This document shows, piece by piece, positions 46,775 through 55,162 of a stretch of DNA of 64,000 nt. Under the pieces are notes generated by a model. The model searched no databases, had not been told where the DNA came from, and saw nothing but the letters and a program-made list of their open reading frames with translations. A program made the translations under genes and the position numbers. Position 1 is the first letter of the stretch, and the number at the start of each line of letters is the position of its first letter. The stretch comes from Granulosicoccus sp965214025 (GTDB lineage: Bacteria; Pseudomonadota; Gammaproteobacteria; Granulosicoccales; Granulosicoccaceae), in contig CBDCAW010000008.1 of assembly GCA_965214025.1 (NCBI GenBank), positions 20,934 through 84,933 on the forward strand. The letters run 5' to 3'.

Positions 46775-48016
46775 ATGCGTCACCCCCTTCGAACCACGGC
46801 AACCATCCTGGGTTTGTCGATGCTGCACACACAGGCCCATGCCGATGACATGCAGGGTAGCTGGAGACTGTTCGTCACCGATCACGGGACGTCCAAGATA
46901 ACAGCGCTGGACCTCGAAAAACCCAGCAACACCTGGACGTTCGAGGTCGAGGGTCCGGCCAAGCTGTACCCCTCGCCAACGGGTGAGACGGTCATCGCCG
47001 TGCAGATGGACGACGACCTCGTCTCCTTCATCGACACGGGGGTCGAACTGGACAGGCATAACGATCATGGCGACTTCAGCATGAATGAGCCTACACTGAT
47101 CGACCAAGAGCTGTCCGGGGATCGCCCGTTCCACGTGATCCTCCACGATGGCATGGTGACCACCAACTTCGATCAGGGTGGCTACACCGAGACGGTGGAG
47201 CTGAGCGACTTGCAGGACGGCGAGATCACACCTGTTCGCTTCGTCCAGAATCGGCCGCACCACGGCTACGCAACGCCGATGGGCGAGTTCATCATCAGTT
47301 CGGTGGCGTCGGACGAGAAGGTGGAGGACGATGAGCTGCCGCCACGGGTCGGACTTGCCGTTCACGATCAGAACGGCGCCGTGATCGGCGACGTGGCGAC
47401 CTGCACAGATCTGCACGGCGAAGCCTTCTCGGGCGAGTACCTCGCCACGGGATGTGTGGAAGGCGTGCTGACGCTGCGCGAGACGGACGGCCCTCCGGAG
47501 TTCCGCATGCTGCCCTACCCCGACGGCTTCCCGGACGAGATGACTGGAACGCTGCTCGGCGCCAAGGCCGCGCAGGTATTCCTTGGCGATCACGGCGACG
47601 ACGCGGTCGTCGTCGTGGATCCGGAGCAGGCTCCTCATTACCAGCGGATCGAGCTGCCGTTCCGCCACGTCGACTTCGTACTCGATCCTGCGCGACCCGA
47701 ATTCGCCTACATCCTGACCGAGGACGGAACACTGCACCAGTTGAACATGCAGTCGACGGAAATCGAGCAGAGCGCCTCGATGACCCAGGCCTACTCGATG
47801 GATGGAGACTGGAACGACCCCCGGCCGAGGCTCTCGATGGCCGGTGACCGGATCGTGCTGACGGATCCGTCGGAAGAGCGGGTGCGGGTCGTAGACGCTG
47901 CCACGCTGGAAGTGGCGGAGGACATCCCGGTCGAGGGTCTTCCCTACAACATCGCGACGGTAGGCAGCAACGGCGTGAGAAGCGACTCCGAATCGGACCC
48001 GCTGGACAATCTGTGA
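46775..48016 (+). CDS. aztD: AztD-like zinc metallochaperone (beta-propeller)
   Basis: 413 residues. Signal peptide of about 23 residues ending HAD, then seven-bladed propeller-like repeats (FVTDHGTSKITALDLE, the block ending GGYTETVE, PHHGYATPMGEF, CTDLHGEAFSGEYLATGCVEG). The His/Asp cluster DRHNDHGDFS near residue 92 and the HHG motif near residue 169 match the zinc-binding loops described for AztD of the AztABCD zinc importer. It would hold and pass Zn2+ in the periplasm. No aztABC genes are present in the window. The assignment rests on motif recall, not alignment. Confidence 0.65.
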   Translation: MRHPLRTTATILGLSMLHTQAHADDMQGSWRLFVTDHGTSKITALDLEKPSNTWTFEVEGPAKLYPSPTGETVIAVQMDDDLVSFIDTGVELDRHNDHGDFSMNEPTLIDQELSGDRPFHVILHDGMVTTNFDQGGYTETVELSDLQDGEITPVRFVQNRPHHGYATPMGEFIISSVASDEKVEDDELPPRVGLAVHDQNGAVIGDVATCTDLHGEAFSGEYLATGCVEGVLTLRETDGPPEFRMLPYPDGFPDEMTGTLLGAKAAQVFLGDHGDDAVVVVDPEQAPHYQRIELPFRHVDFVLDPARPEFAYILTEDGTLHQLNMQSTEIEQSASMTQAYSMDGDWNDPRPRLSMAGDRIVLTDPSEERVRVVDAATLEVAEDIPVEGLPYNIATVGSNGVRSDSESDPLDNL

Positions 48017-48183
48017 TCGGCGAGTCTCGGTAGGCGGCCGATCGATCCGCTCTTTCACCGGAAGCAGCTGCCTACTCGGGCGGGCTCCGACCCGGAGCAC
48101 GTCCGGTAGGGATCTCGTCAGGTGGCGCTCAAGTACCGAACCACTGGATCACGCGTCGCCGGCACCGCTCAGTGTTCCGGCGC

Positions 48184-48981
48184 TCAGTGTTCTGGCGAGA
48201 GGTGCTCTGCGAGCCGCGAGGTCATGGCACGTGAGGTCTCGATCAGCCTGGGCACGACCTCGTGCACCAGCTGGTCGGCGGACAGCCGCGACGGTGTCGA
48301 ACTCACGTTGAGCGCCGCCAGACACGCCCCGGACGGTGTCAGAAGGGGTACCGCAACGGATACCAGCTCGTCCTCGAGTTCTTGATCAAGTACCGCATAC
48401 CCGAGCTCGCGGGCCGCGTGAATCTTGATGAGGATCTGGGCTGGGTCAACCAGTGAACGCCTGGTGCGCTTTGCGTGCGAAACGCCATGCACCAGCGCCT
48501 CGCAACGGTGCTCGGGCAGGCTCGCGAGCAGCACACGGCCCATCGAAGTCTGCGTCGAGGGCAAGCGACTGCCGACACCGAGACTGACCGACAACACGCG
48601 CGGCCCCTGGCACCGCGCGACGTACTCGATCTCACTCCCATCAAGTGTCGCGAGCGAGCAAGACTCGCCGATCATCGCAGACAGCTCACGCATGTCCCTG
48701 TCGAACAGCGTCCAGAACGTGGGGTCTGCAACCACGGTCCGGGCGAGTGCCCGCACCGCGAGCGAGGGTAGGAAATAGCGGCCGGACTGATGTGCGAGCC
48801 CCTCTTCGCACAAAGTCAGCAGGAAGCGCCTTGCCGCGGCGCGGCTCAGCCCAGCGCGATGCGCCACGGTGGCGAGAGTGCACCCGAAGGGCGCTTCGAG
48901 CAGGATGCCGAGCACCGCGAGCCCGCGAACAAGCGAACTGCTGCGCTCTCGTCGGTCGTTGTCCTGTGGTGGCGATGGCAT
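48184..48981 (-). CDS. IclR-family regulator of 3-oxoadipate genes (PcaU/CatR type)
   Basis: 265 residues from the ATG at 48981; a longer frame to 49050 overlaps a palindrome and is less likely. N-terminal winged helix (SLVRGLAVLGILLEAPFGCTLATVAHRAGLSRAAARRFLLTL) then the IclR effector domain with SCSLATLDGSEIEYVARC. It diverges from the CoA-transferase genes across 360 bases containing matching palindromes, so it probably regulates them. Related regulators respond to aromatic acids or their ring-cleavage products. Confidence 0.8.
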   Translation of the reverse strand: MPSPPQDNDRRERSSSLVRGLAVLGILLEAPFGCTLATVAHRAGLSRAAARRFLLTLCEEGLAHQSGRYFLPSLAVRALARTVVADPTFWTLFDRDMRELSAMIGESCSLATLDGSEIEYVARCQGPRVLSVSLGVGSRLPSTQTSMGRVLLASLPEHRCEALVHGVSHAKRTRRSLVDPAQILIKIHAARELGYAVLDQELEDELVSVAVPLLTPSGACLAALNVSSTPSRLSADQLVHEVVPRLIETSRAMTSRLAEHLSPEH

Positions 48982-49340
48982 GCCAGGAGGGTAGCGCAGC
49001 GAGCTCAAACGATGTCGCTCTTCTTGCGAAAATGTTCGATAAATGAACATTTCGGTCAGTGTACGGGACAGACAGCCGGATAGTAGTGATCGATCTCACC
49101 GTGCCGAGTGAGATGGAAAGGGACGTTGACACCGGATACAGCCTTGTAAGAGACTGATACCCACCGGATCAACGAACCTAACTTGATCGAGATGTACGCA
49201 TCACCGAAAAATAGACCGTCTATTACGTTCGTTATTCGAACACTTGACGGTAACTGGCGATACCGAACCTCGCGTGTTCCGCTCGCAGGCTTCGATCATC
49301 GCCATCGAAGCGCATACGATTCCACCGCGAGCGCCCGTTC
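48982..49340. promoter_or_regulatory. divergent control region of the IclR gene and the CoA-transferase operon
   Basis: No gene. It holds two related 15-base palindromes: GTTCG-ATAAA-TGAAC at 49034-49048 and GTTCG-TTATT-CGAAC at 49227-49241. A third inverted repeat, ATCTCAC (49093-49099) and GTGAGAT (49108-49114), lies between them. A further site, GGTAAC-TGGC-GATACC, at 49249-49264 belongs to a motif repeated elsewhere in the window. Confidence 0.6.
49249..49264. promoter_or_regulatory. shared palindrome GGTATC-N4-GATACC, copy 1 (one mismatch)
   Basis: GGTAAC-TGGC-GATACC, 77 bases upstream of the first CoA-transferase gene. Matches three other copies near aromatic genes at 55060, 59875 and 61574. 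Confidence 0.55.
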
Positions 49341-50207
49341 ATGACCACCCGTCTCTCACTGACCGAAGCCGTCACGGAGCACCTGCACCCGGGTGACACG
49401 GTCGCATTTGAAGGCTTCACACACCTGATACCGCACGCAGCCGCACACGAGGTGATTCGCCAGGGCATCGGCGAGCTGACGCTCGTGCGTATGACGCCCG
49501 ACCTGATCTACGACCAACTGATCGGGATGGGGTTGGCCAGAAAGCTGATCTTCAGCTACGCCGGCAACCCGGGCGTGGGGCTGTTGCGACGGCTTCGCGA
49601 CGCCGTCGAGAACGGCTGGCCTCGCAAGCTCGAGCTCGAGGAACACTCGCACGCGGCCATGGCCAACGCCTTTGAGGCCGGCGCTGCGGGGCTGCCGTGC
49701 GCGGTGTTCCGGGGCTACCAGGGCACGGGCCTGCCGGCGGTCAACCCGAATATCCGCAGTGTCGAATGCCCGTTCACCGGCGAGCGGCTTGCGGCAGTAC
49801 CTGCCCTGCGTCCGGATGTTGCGTTCATCCATGCACAGCGCGCAACCCGCGCCGGCGACGTACTGATCGACGGCATCGTCGGCGTGCAGAAGGAGGTGGC
49901 GCTCGCGGCGAAGCACGTCGTCGTCACCGTGGAGGAGCTCGTGGACGACTTCGATGATGTCGCTCCCAACGCGTGCGTGTTGCCGCGCTGGATCGCAACG
50001 GCTGTGTGCCATGTGCCTGGAGGCGCCCACCCTTCCTACGCACGAGGTTACTACGTGCGCGACAACGCGCACTACATCGAGTGGGACCGGATCGCCGCCG
50101 ACCGCGAGCGCTTTTTGCACTGGATGCAGGTCAACGTGCTCGATAGCACACCCGAGGCCTTCGCCACCCGTGTGGCGCATTTGTCCACTGTCGGAACAGT
50201 ACGATGA
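49341..50207 (+). CDS. catI: 3-oxoadipate CoA-transferase, subunit A
   Basis: 288 residues, class I CoA transferase alpha subunit. Typical sequence blocks: GDTVAFEGFTHLIPHAAAHEVIRQ and the glycine-rich GVGLLRRLRDAVENGWP, plus YARGYYVRDNAHY near the end. It activates 3-oxoadipate with CoA from succinyl-CoA in the last part of the catechol branch. It overlaps subunit B by four bases (ATGA). A glutaconate or other CoA transferase cannot be excluded, but the neighbouring thiolase and cat genes make the 3-oxoadipate role likely. Confidence 0.8.
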   Translation: MTTRLSLTEAVTEHLHPGDTVAFEGFTHLIPHAAAHEVIRQGIGELTLVRMTPDLIYDQLIGMGLARKLIFSYAGNPGVGLLRRLRDAVENGWPRKLELEEHSHAAMANAFEAGAAGLPCAVFRGYQGTGLPAVNPNIRSVECPFTGERLAAVPALRPDVAFIHAQRATRAGDVLIDGIVGVQKEVALAAKHVVVTVEELVDDFDDVAPNACVLPRWIATAVCHVPGGAHPSYARGYYVRDNAHYIEWDRIAADRERFLHWMQVNVLDSTPEAFATRVAHLSTVGTVR

Positions 50208-51019
50208 GCACGTGGCCCGATATGGGAGCTCCGGCAACACCTGAGGAGATGATGACCCTCACAGCCGCCCGTGCGCTCACGAGTGACGATGTCTGCTTCG
50301 TCGGCATCGGCGCGCCATCGGCGGCCTGCAACGTGGCGCGCCTGACCCACGCGCCGGGTATCACCCTGATCTACGAGTCGGGCACGATCGGTACGGCTCC
50401 CGATGTGCTGCCCCTGTCGATCGGTGACGGGGAGCTGTGCGACACGGCGCTCACCACCGTGAGCGTGCCGGAGATGTTTCGCTACTGGTTGCAGGGTGGA
50501 CGCGTCACGGTCGGCTTTCTCGGCGCGGCACAGCTCGACCGCTTCGGCAACATCAACACCACGGTTGTCGGCGACTACGCGCAGCCGACGGTACGCCTGC
50601 CGGGCGGCGGTGGGGCGCCGGAAATCGCTACGCAGTGCGCTCAGGTCTACATCACGATGAAGCAGTCGACGCGCGGCATGGTCGAGACCATTGACTTCTT
50701 CACAAGCTTTGGCCATGGCGACGGCGGCGATCATCGTCAGCGGCTCGGCATCACCACCCGCGGCCCCACCCGGATGATGACGGACCTGGCGGTCTGGGTG
50801 CCGGATCCGCTCAGCAAGGAGTTCACCGTCGTATCGATGCACCCCGGCGTAACGCGCCGGCAGGTCGAGTCGACGTGTGGCTGGCACGCCCGCTTCGCCG
50901 ATGATGTGGCCGAGACCCCACCGGCGAGCACCGATGAGCTGGAGGTATTGCGCGCCCTGAAGGCGCGTACCGAGGCGGCGCACCGCGGCCCACCCGAAAC
51001 CTCGGTCGTCCCCCGGTAA
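50204..51019 (+). CDS. catJ: 3-oxoadipate CoA-transferase, subunit B
   Basis: 271 residues, class I CoA transferase beta subunit. The catalytic glutamate is in LIYESGTIGTA at about residue 60, the expected ESG motif. Further conserved blocks: GFLGAAQLDRFGNINTTVVGDY and LPGGGGAPEIATQC. It forms a heterodimer with the gene product immediately upstream and is followed by the thiolase. Confidence 0.82.
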   Translation: MSTWPDMGAPATPEEMMTLTAARALTSDDVCFVGIGAPSAACNVARLTHAPGITLIYESGTIGTAPDVLPLSIGDGELCDTALTTVSVPEMFRYWLQGGRVTVGFLGAAQLDRFGNINTTVVGDYAQPTVRLPGGGGAPEIATQCAQVYITMKQSTRGMVETIDFFTSFGHGDGGDHRQRLGITTRGPTRMMTDLAVWVPDPLSKEFTVVSMHPGVTRRQVESTCGWHARFADDVAETPPASTDELEVLRALKARTEAAHRGPPETSVVPR

Positions 51020-51091
51020 TGCAATACCGCTTTCTTCCCTCACCGGCCTGCTCCTCGACACGGAGCTTCCGGCAACGCTTCCCGAAACTCG

Positions 51092-52294
51092 ATGTCTGAC
51101 GCTTTCCTCTGCGCCTATCTGCGCACCCCCATCGGCCGCTTCGGTGGCGCCCTCGCCACGGTCCGCCCCGACGATCTCGCGGCGATCCCGATCCGCGCCC
51201 TGATGGCGCAGCACGACAGGCTTGACCCCGCGGCGATCGACGAGGTCTACTGGGGCGCGGCCAACCAGTGCGGAGAGGACAATCGTAACGTTGCCCGGAT
51301 GGCGAGCCTGCTGGCGGGCCTTCCGGATTCGGTGCCGGGCACGACCCTGAATCGGCTGTGCGGCTCGGGCATGGACGCGGTGCTCGCCGCCGCCCGCGCC
51401 GTGCGTACCGGCGACATCGAGCTGGCGATTGCCGGGGGCTCGGAATCGATGTCTCGCGCGCCCTTCGTGATGCCGAAGGCGCAGGCTGCCTGGTCGCGCG
51501 ACGCCGAGATCGCGGACACGACCATCGGCTGGCGCCTGGTGAACCCGTTGATGCAAGCCCAGTACGGCATCGATTCGATGCCCGAGACGGCAGAAAACGT
51601 CGCCGCTGAATACCGCATCTCACGCGAAGACCAGGATGCGTTCGCGTTGCGCTCACAATACCGGGCCGCAGACGCCATCGCTGCCGGGCGCCTCGCCCGG
51701 GAGATCGTGCCCGTTCCGGTACCGCAACGGCGCGGCGATCCGCTTCAGATGGATACCGACGAGCACCCGCGCAGCACGACAACGGCGGCCTTGGCGAGTC
51801 TGGCCACACCGTTCCGGGCCGAGGGTACCATCACGGCGGGCAACGCCTCGGGTATCAACGACGGAGCAGCGGCACTGATCGTCGCGAGCGAAGCCGCGGC
51901 GGTACGTCACGGGCTGACGCCGATGGCGCGCATCGTCGGCGGAGCCTCTGCCGGTGTGCCACCGCGTATCATGGGCATCGGACCGGCACCTGCCACCCGG
52001 AAGCTGTGCGGGAAACTCGGCATCGACCCTGTCGACTTCGATGTGGTCGAGCTCAACGAGGCGTTTGCCGCACAGGCGTTGGCCGTGCTGCGCGAGCTTG
52101 GCATCGACGACGACGCATCACACGTGAATCCGAACGGGGGGGCGATCGCACTCGGTCATCCACTGGGGATGTCCGGTGCCCGCCTCACCGGAACGGCCGC
52201 ACTCGAGTTGTCACGGCAAGGCGGCCGATTGGCGCTTGCCACCATGTGCGTAGGGGTCGGCCAGGGCATCGCGCTGTGTTTGGAGCGCGTTTGA
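51092..52294 (+). CDS. pcaF: 3-oxoadipyl-CoA thiolase
   Basis: 400 residues; thiolase that splits 3-oxoadipyl-CoA into succinyl-CoA and acetyl-CoA, the last step of the pathway. Active-site Cys90 in LNRLCGSGMDAVLAAAR, the histidine in NPNGGAIALGHPLGMSGAR and the second Cys in ATMCVGVGQGIAL near the end are all present. The gene is third in the CoA-transferase operon (72 bases after subunit B) and its last 84 bases overlap, on the opposite strand, the end of the DoxX gene. Confidence 0.9.
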   Translation: MSDAFLCAYLRTPIGRFGGALATVRPDDLAAIPIRALMAQHDRLDPAAIDEVYWGAANQCGEDNRNVARMASLLAGLPDSVPGTTLNRLCGSGMDAVLAAARAVRTGDIELAIAGGSESMSRAPFVMPKAQAAWSRDAEIADTTIGWRLVNPLMQAQYGIDSMPETAENVAAEYRISREDQDAFALRSQYRAADAIAAGRLAREIVPVPVPQRRGDPLQMDTDEHPRSTTTAALASLATPFRAEGTITAGNASGINDGAAALIVASEAAAVRHGLTPMARIVGGASAGVPPRIMGIGPAPATRKLCGKLGIDPVDFDVVELNEAFAAQALAVLRELGIDDDASHVNPNGGAIALGHPLGMSGARLTGTAALELSRQGGRLALATMCVGVGQGIALCLERV

Positions 52295-52729
52295 CCGGCC
52301 GGCCGTGAACGGTACCGAGCGTGACAGTGCGAAGGGCCCATCGCCGAGCAGCGCCAGTGCGGCCATCATCGCCGCCCAGAACGCGGCGTATTCCCAACCG
52401 CCGCCCGGTGCGTCGTAAGCCCAACCATTCGGCGAGCGCACCCAGACCGCGCCGAGCAGGATCGGAATGATCGCGAGCGACGCCCACCGCACCTGAATGC
52501 CGAGAATCAGCGCGGTACCGACCGCAAGCTCGGTGGTGAAGACCACGTAAGTCATGAATCCCGGAATACCGATGGATTCTAGAAAACCGTACACCCCGGG
52601 CAGCGTCAGCACCCCGAGCATCAGGATCAGCGAGTGTGCGAGAAAGGAGAAGCCGATGACGAGGCGCATGATCAGAATGCCCCAACCAGGCGGCTCGATG
52701 GCACGCACCGTAGCGAGGAAACCGCTCAC
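52211..52729 (-). CDS. DoxX-family membrane protein
   Basis: About 172 residues from a GTG at 52729 (overlapping the upstream stop, GTGA); an ATG reading to 52750 is possible. Four predicted helices; the family start GWGILIMRLVIGFSFLAHSL is clear. The gene converges on and overlaps the thiolase by 84 bases. DoxX proteins are small membrane partners of quinone-linked or redox enzymes. Likely part of the same transcript as the membrane protein, cupin and NDH-2 genes upstream. Confidence 0.75.
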   Translation of the reverse strand: MSGFLATVRAIEPPGWGILIMRLVIGFSFLAHSLILMLGVLTLPGVYGFLESIGIPGFMTYVVFTTELAVGTALILGIQVRWASLAIIPILLGAVWVRSPNGWAYDAPGGGWEYAAFWAAMMAALALLGDGPFALSRSVPFTAGRSNALQTQRDALADPYAHGGKRQSAALP

Positions 52730-53175
52730 GATACACCCCCCGACTTCCACACCCGATAGCCCAGTACCAGACCGGCGAGCTCGGACAGATAGACCATCAT
52801 CGCCGTTCCGACGAACGGGACGGTCCAGTGGGAATGCGGCAGTGTGTTGATGTTGTCCGGGTTATCCAGCACGAAATGGAAGAGACCTCCGAAAACCAGG
52901 GAGAGAAGCATCGACACGGCGACGATCCCCGCACCGATGCGTCGATCCTTCTTCCGCATCACCCATAGACCGACAAACGGTGCGACGATGACCAGCAAGG
53001 TGACGTAGCCGATCTGCCACTGCGCCAGCGGCACCGGCAGCGAGAGGTGTGTCAGCCCATGGGCGGATGCGATGATGAAATGGGCCCAGACAATCCAGAC
53101 GACGTGCGTGACGGGGTCGCCACGAGACGGTGTCACGTCCTGAACGGGCACCTGATCGGGTGCGGTGGTTGCCAT
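52726..53175 (-). CDS. small membrane protein, unknown function
   Basis: 149 residues with four hydrophobic segments (around 28-44, 55-73, 80-105 and 125-142) and a polar N-terminus. Histidines occur in the first helix (AHFIIASAHGLTHLSLP) and in a loop (HSHW). I do not recognise a family; a haem or quinone role is conceivable but unproven. It overlaps the DoxX gene start. Confidence 0.55.
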   Translation of the reverse strand: MATTAPDQVPVQDVTPSRGDPVTHVVWIVWAHFIIASAHGLTHLSLPVPLAQWQIGYVTLLVIVAPFVGLWVMRKKDRRIGAGIVAVSMLLSLVFGGLFHFVLDNPDNINTLPHSHWTVPFVGTAMMVYLSELAGLVLGYRVWKSGGVS

Positions 53176-53235
53176 GGGCTTGCCTCCCTCCGGCGGATGA
53201 ACGATCGTGATAACAGCGAGTGCGAGGCTATGCGC

Positions 53236-53682
53236 TCATTCCACCGGAAGTACCGGCGGTACGCTTTGCTTCTTGACGAAGAAGGCGAGAAAGCGGACCG
53301 GCTCGGAATCACTCGCATTGCGTCCGACCAGATGGATGTCGTCGGGCCGTTCCTGGAACGTGTCGCCGGGATTCAACACCACCTCCTCGTCCCCTTCGAC
53401 CTGCATCACCGCACTGCCCTCCAGCACGTAGACGAAAACTTCCGCGTCATGACGGTGAACCGGGTCCGCCCCGCCGGGTGGCAGAGTGACCTCGATAAGA
53501 AGCGCCTCGCGTTCCTGCATATCCTCAAGCGCCTGCGACAGCAATGGCACGACGGTGGAGGTCTTCGGCTCTGCGGTGTCGGCATGCACGGTCATGGGTG
53601 CGCAGATCAACGCGGCGGCACAACAGGACGCTCGCAGCAAGGGGAAGGTGTTAACCAAGGCAAAGGTGGTCGATGTCGTCAT
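53236..53682 (-). CDS. periplasmic cupin-domain protein
   Basis: About 148 residues from the ATG at 53682. A signal peptide (FALVNTFPLLRASCCAAALICAPMTVHA) is followed by a single cupin barrel with the metal motif VHRHDAEVFVYVLEGSA and a second NPGDTFQERPDDIHLVGRN containing the second histidine. Small cupins can be metal-binding enzymes or sensors; here it is exported. It is in the transcript between NDH-2 and the small membrane protein. Confidence 0.75.
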   Translation of the reverse strand: MTTSTTFALVNTFPLLRASCCAAALICAPMTVHADTAEPKTSTVVPLLSQALEDMQEREALLIEVTLPPGGADPVHRHDAEVFVYVLEGSAVMQVEGDEEVVLNPGDTFQERPDDIHLVGRNASDSEPVRFLAFFVKKQSVPPVLPVE

Positions 53683-53776
53683 GGTGCTTGTTCTCCTCAA
53701 TGTTTCAGTATTTGCAATCTGGTCGAACAGGACTGCCCGCTCGGTAGTGCTCTGGGCCGTACCTCTCAACCGTACC

Positions 53777-54985
53777 TCAGGGCACGATCACATGGTCGGG
53801 GCCGGCAATGGCGAACGCGGCCTGCCGCTCTGCCGGCGGCGGGTAGATCCATTCGGTGTTGATCGAGCGCTTGAGCTGCTTGGCCTCGTCGCCTCGCATC
53901 TGTACCTGCCTGTCCCACCCCTCGGAGTAGACGGCGCCCCAGGGGCCCAGATCAAGACAGGTCACGTATTTTTGCTGGCTGTAGGGATGCAGCGGCAAAT
54001 CCACCAGCTCGGCCGCGGCATTATGGCCGGCCACCCGGCCCAGGCTCAACGCGTGCTGACAGGACATGGAGGCGACATTGCCCTCGCCATCGGTCGCGGC
54101 CCGCGCGACATCTCCTGTGACGAAAACGTCCCGCTCGCCCATTGCATGCAGCCACGCGTCCGCGTGCACTCGGCCCAGCTCGTCATGCTCACCGTTGAGG
54201 TCGGCGGCCAGTGGCTGTGCGCGCATGCCGGCGGTCCAGATGAACGTATCTGTGTCGAAGCGTCGCCCATCGCTCGTCGTCACCCCACGCGGATCGACGG
54301 CGGCGACACCGGTGCCGACGACGATCTCGACACCCAAGGACTCGAGGGCCTCGGTGATGACCGGGCGCGGACCGGGCCCGAGGTCGGGGCCGATCGCCGA
54401 GGCCTGCTCGATGACGATCACCCGGACGTCGGAGCCGTCTCCGAGCCTGTCACGCAGCCGTTTCGGCATCTCGGCCACGGTCTCGATCCCGGTAAAGCCC
54501 CCGCCCCCCACGACGACGGTGTTGCGTGATGGGGTATGGGGCCGTGCAGCGAGCTCTGTCAAATGCTTGTCCAAGGCCTGCGCAGCGCTCATTTGGTCAA
54601 CGTTGAAGCCGTACTCGCGTAACCCCGGGATATCGGGCAGGTGAAGCGTGCTGCCCGTCGCGAGGATGAAGCGGTCGTAGGGAAGGCTGCGCGTCTCGCC
54701 GCCGTTGGTGGTGACGCTGATCCGGTGAGCCTCGGTGTCGATGCCGGTCACCATAGCACCCAGGTGGGTGACACCGATCTCGGCCAGGAGCTTGCCGACA
54801 TCCGGTGCCATCTCCTCGAAGGCGTCCTCGTAGAGGCGCGGTCTGATGTGTACGTGAGGCGTCGACGACACGACGGTGATGAGCACCTCGCCCTGCTTGC
54901 CGGCCAGTGACACGGCCCGCGCCGCCGATATCGCCGACCACATGCCGGCGAAGCCCAGTCCGGCTATGACAATATTTCGAGCCAT
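53777..54985 (-). CDS. type II NADH dehydrogenase-like flavoprotein
   Basis: 402 residues; pyridine nucleotide-disulphide family with two Rossmann motifs (VIAGLGFAGMWSA at the start and NTVVVGGGGFTGIETVAE about residue 159), the second FAD contact near VFVTGDVARAATDG, and a C-terminal region without a disulphide pair. It could oxidise NADH and feed electrons to quinone; alternatives are a ferredoxin or other NAD(P)H reductase. It heads a minus-strand group with cupin, membrane protein and DoxX genes. A site related to the shared palindrome stands 75 bases upstream. Confidence 0.75.
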   Translation of the reverse strand: MARNIVIAGLGFAGMWSAISAARAVSLAGKQGEVLITVVSSTPHVHIRPRLYEDAFEEMAPDVGKLLAEIGVTHLGAMVTGIDTEAHRISVTTNGGETRSLPYDRFILATGSTLHLPDIPGLREYGFNVDQMSAAQALDKHLTELAARPHTPSRNTVVVGGGGFTGIETVAEMPKRLRDRLGDGSDVRVIVIEQASAIGPDLGPGPRPVITEALESLGVEIVVGTGVAAVDPRGVTTSDGRRFDTDTFIWTAGMRAQPLAADLNGEHDELGRVHADAWLHAMGERDVFVTGDVARAATDGEGNVASMSCQHALSLGRVAGHNAAAELVDLPLHPYSQQKYVTCLDLGPWGAVYSEGWDRQVQMRGDEAKQLKRSINTEWIYPPPAERQAAFAIAGPDHVIVP

Positions 54986-55162
54986 CTCCCTGCCCCCTTG
55001 CAGTTGATTGATGGTCTCAAGTGTTTCACCCGCACCGGCACGGGGTAAATGCCGAAGCGGGTATGGCGCGATACCGAAGGGTTACTCAGTGCCGGAACAT
55101 GGCCTCACGGCGCAATACCGAGTGGTTCCTCCGTGCCCTCGCAAGGTGCGACGGGTGGTTCC
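54986..55162. promoter_or_regulatory. control region upstream of the NDH-2 group, with shared palindrome copy 2
   Basis: No gene. GGTATG-GCGC-GATACC at 55060-55075 is one mismatch from the palindrome GGTATC-N4-GATACC seen at three other places in the aromatic cluster, and lies 75 bases upstream of the flavoprotein start. A looser half-site (CAATACCGAG) follows near 55105. Confidence 0.5.

Noticed and set aside
49082..49120. Inverted repeat ATCTCAC / GTGAGAT as a regulatory site
   Set aside because: Kept only as a note: the arms are short, no second copy was found, and the GTTCG-type and GGTATC-type motifs in the same region have better support.
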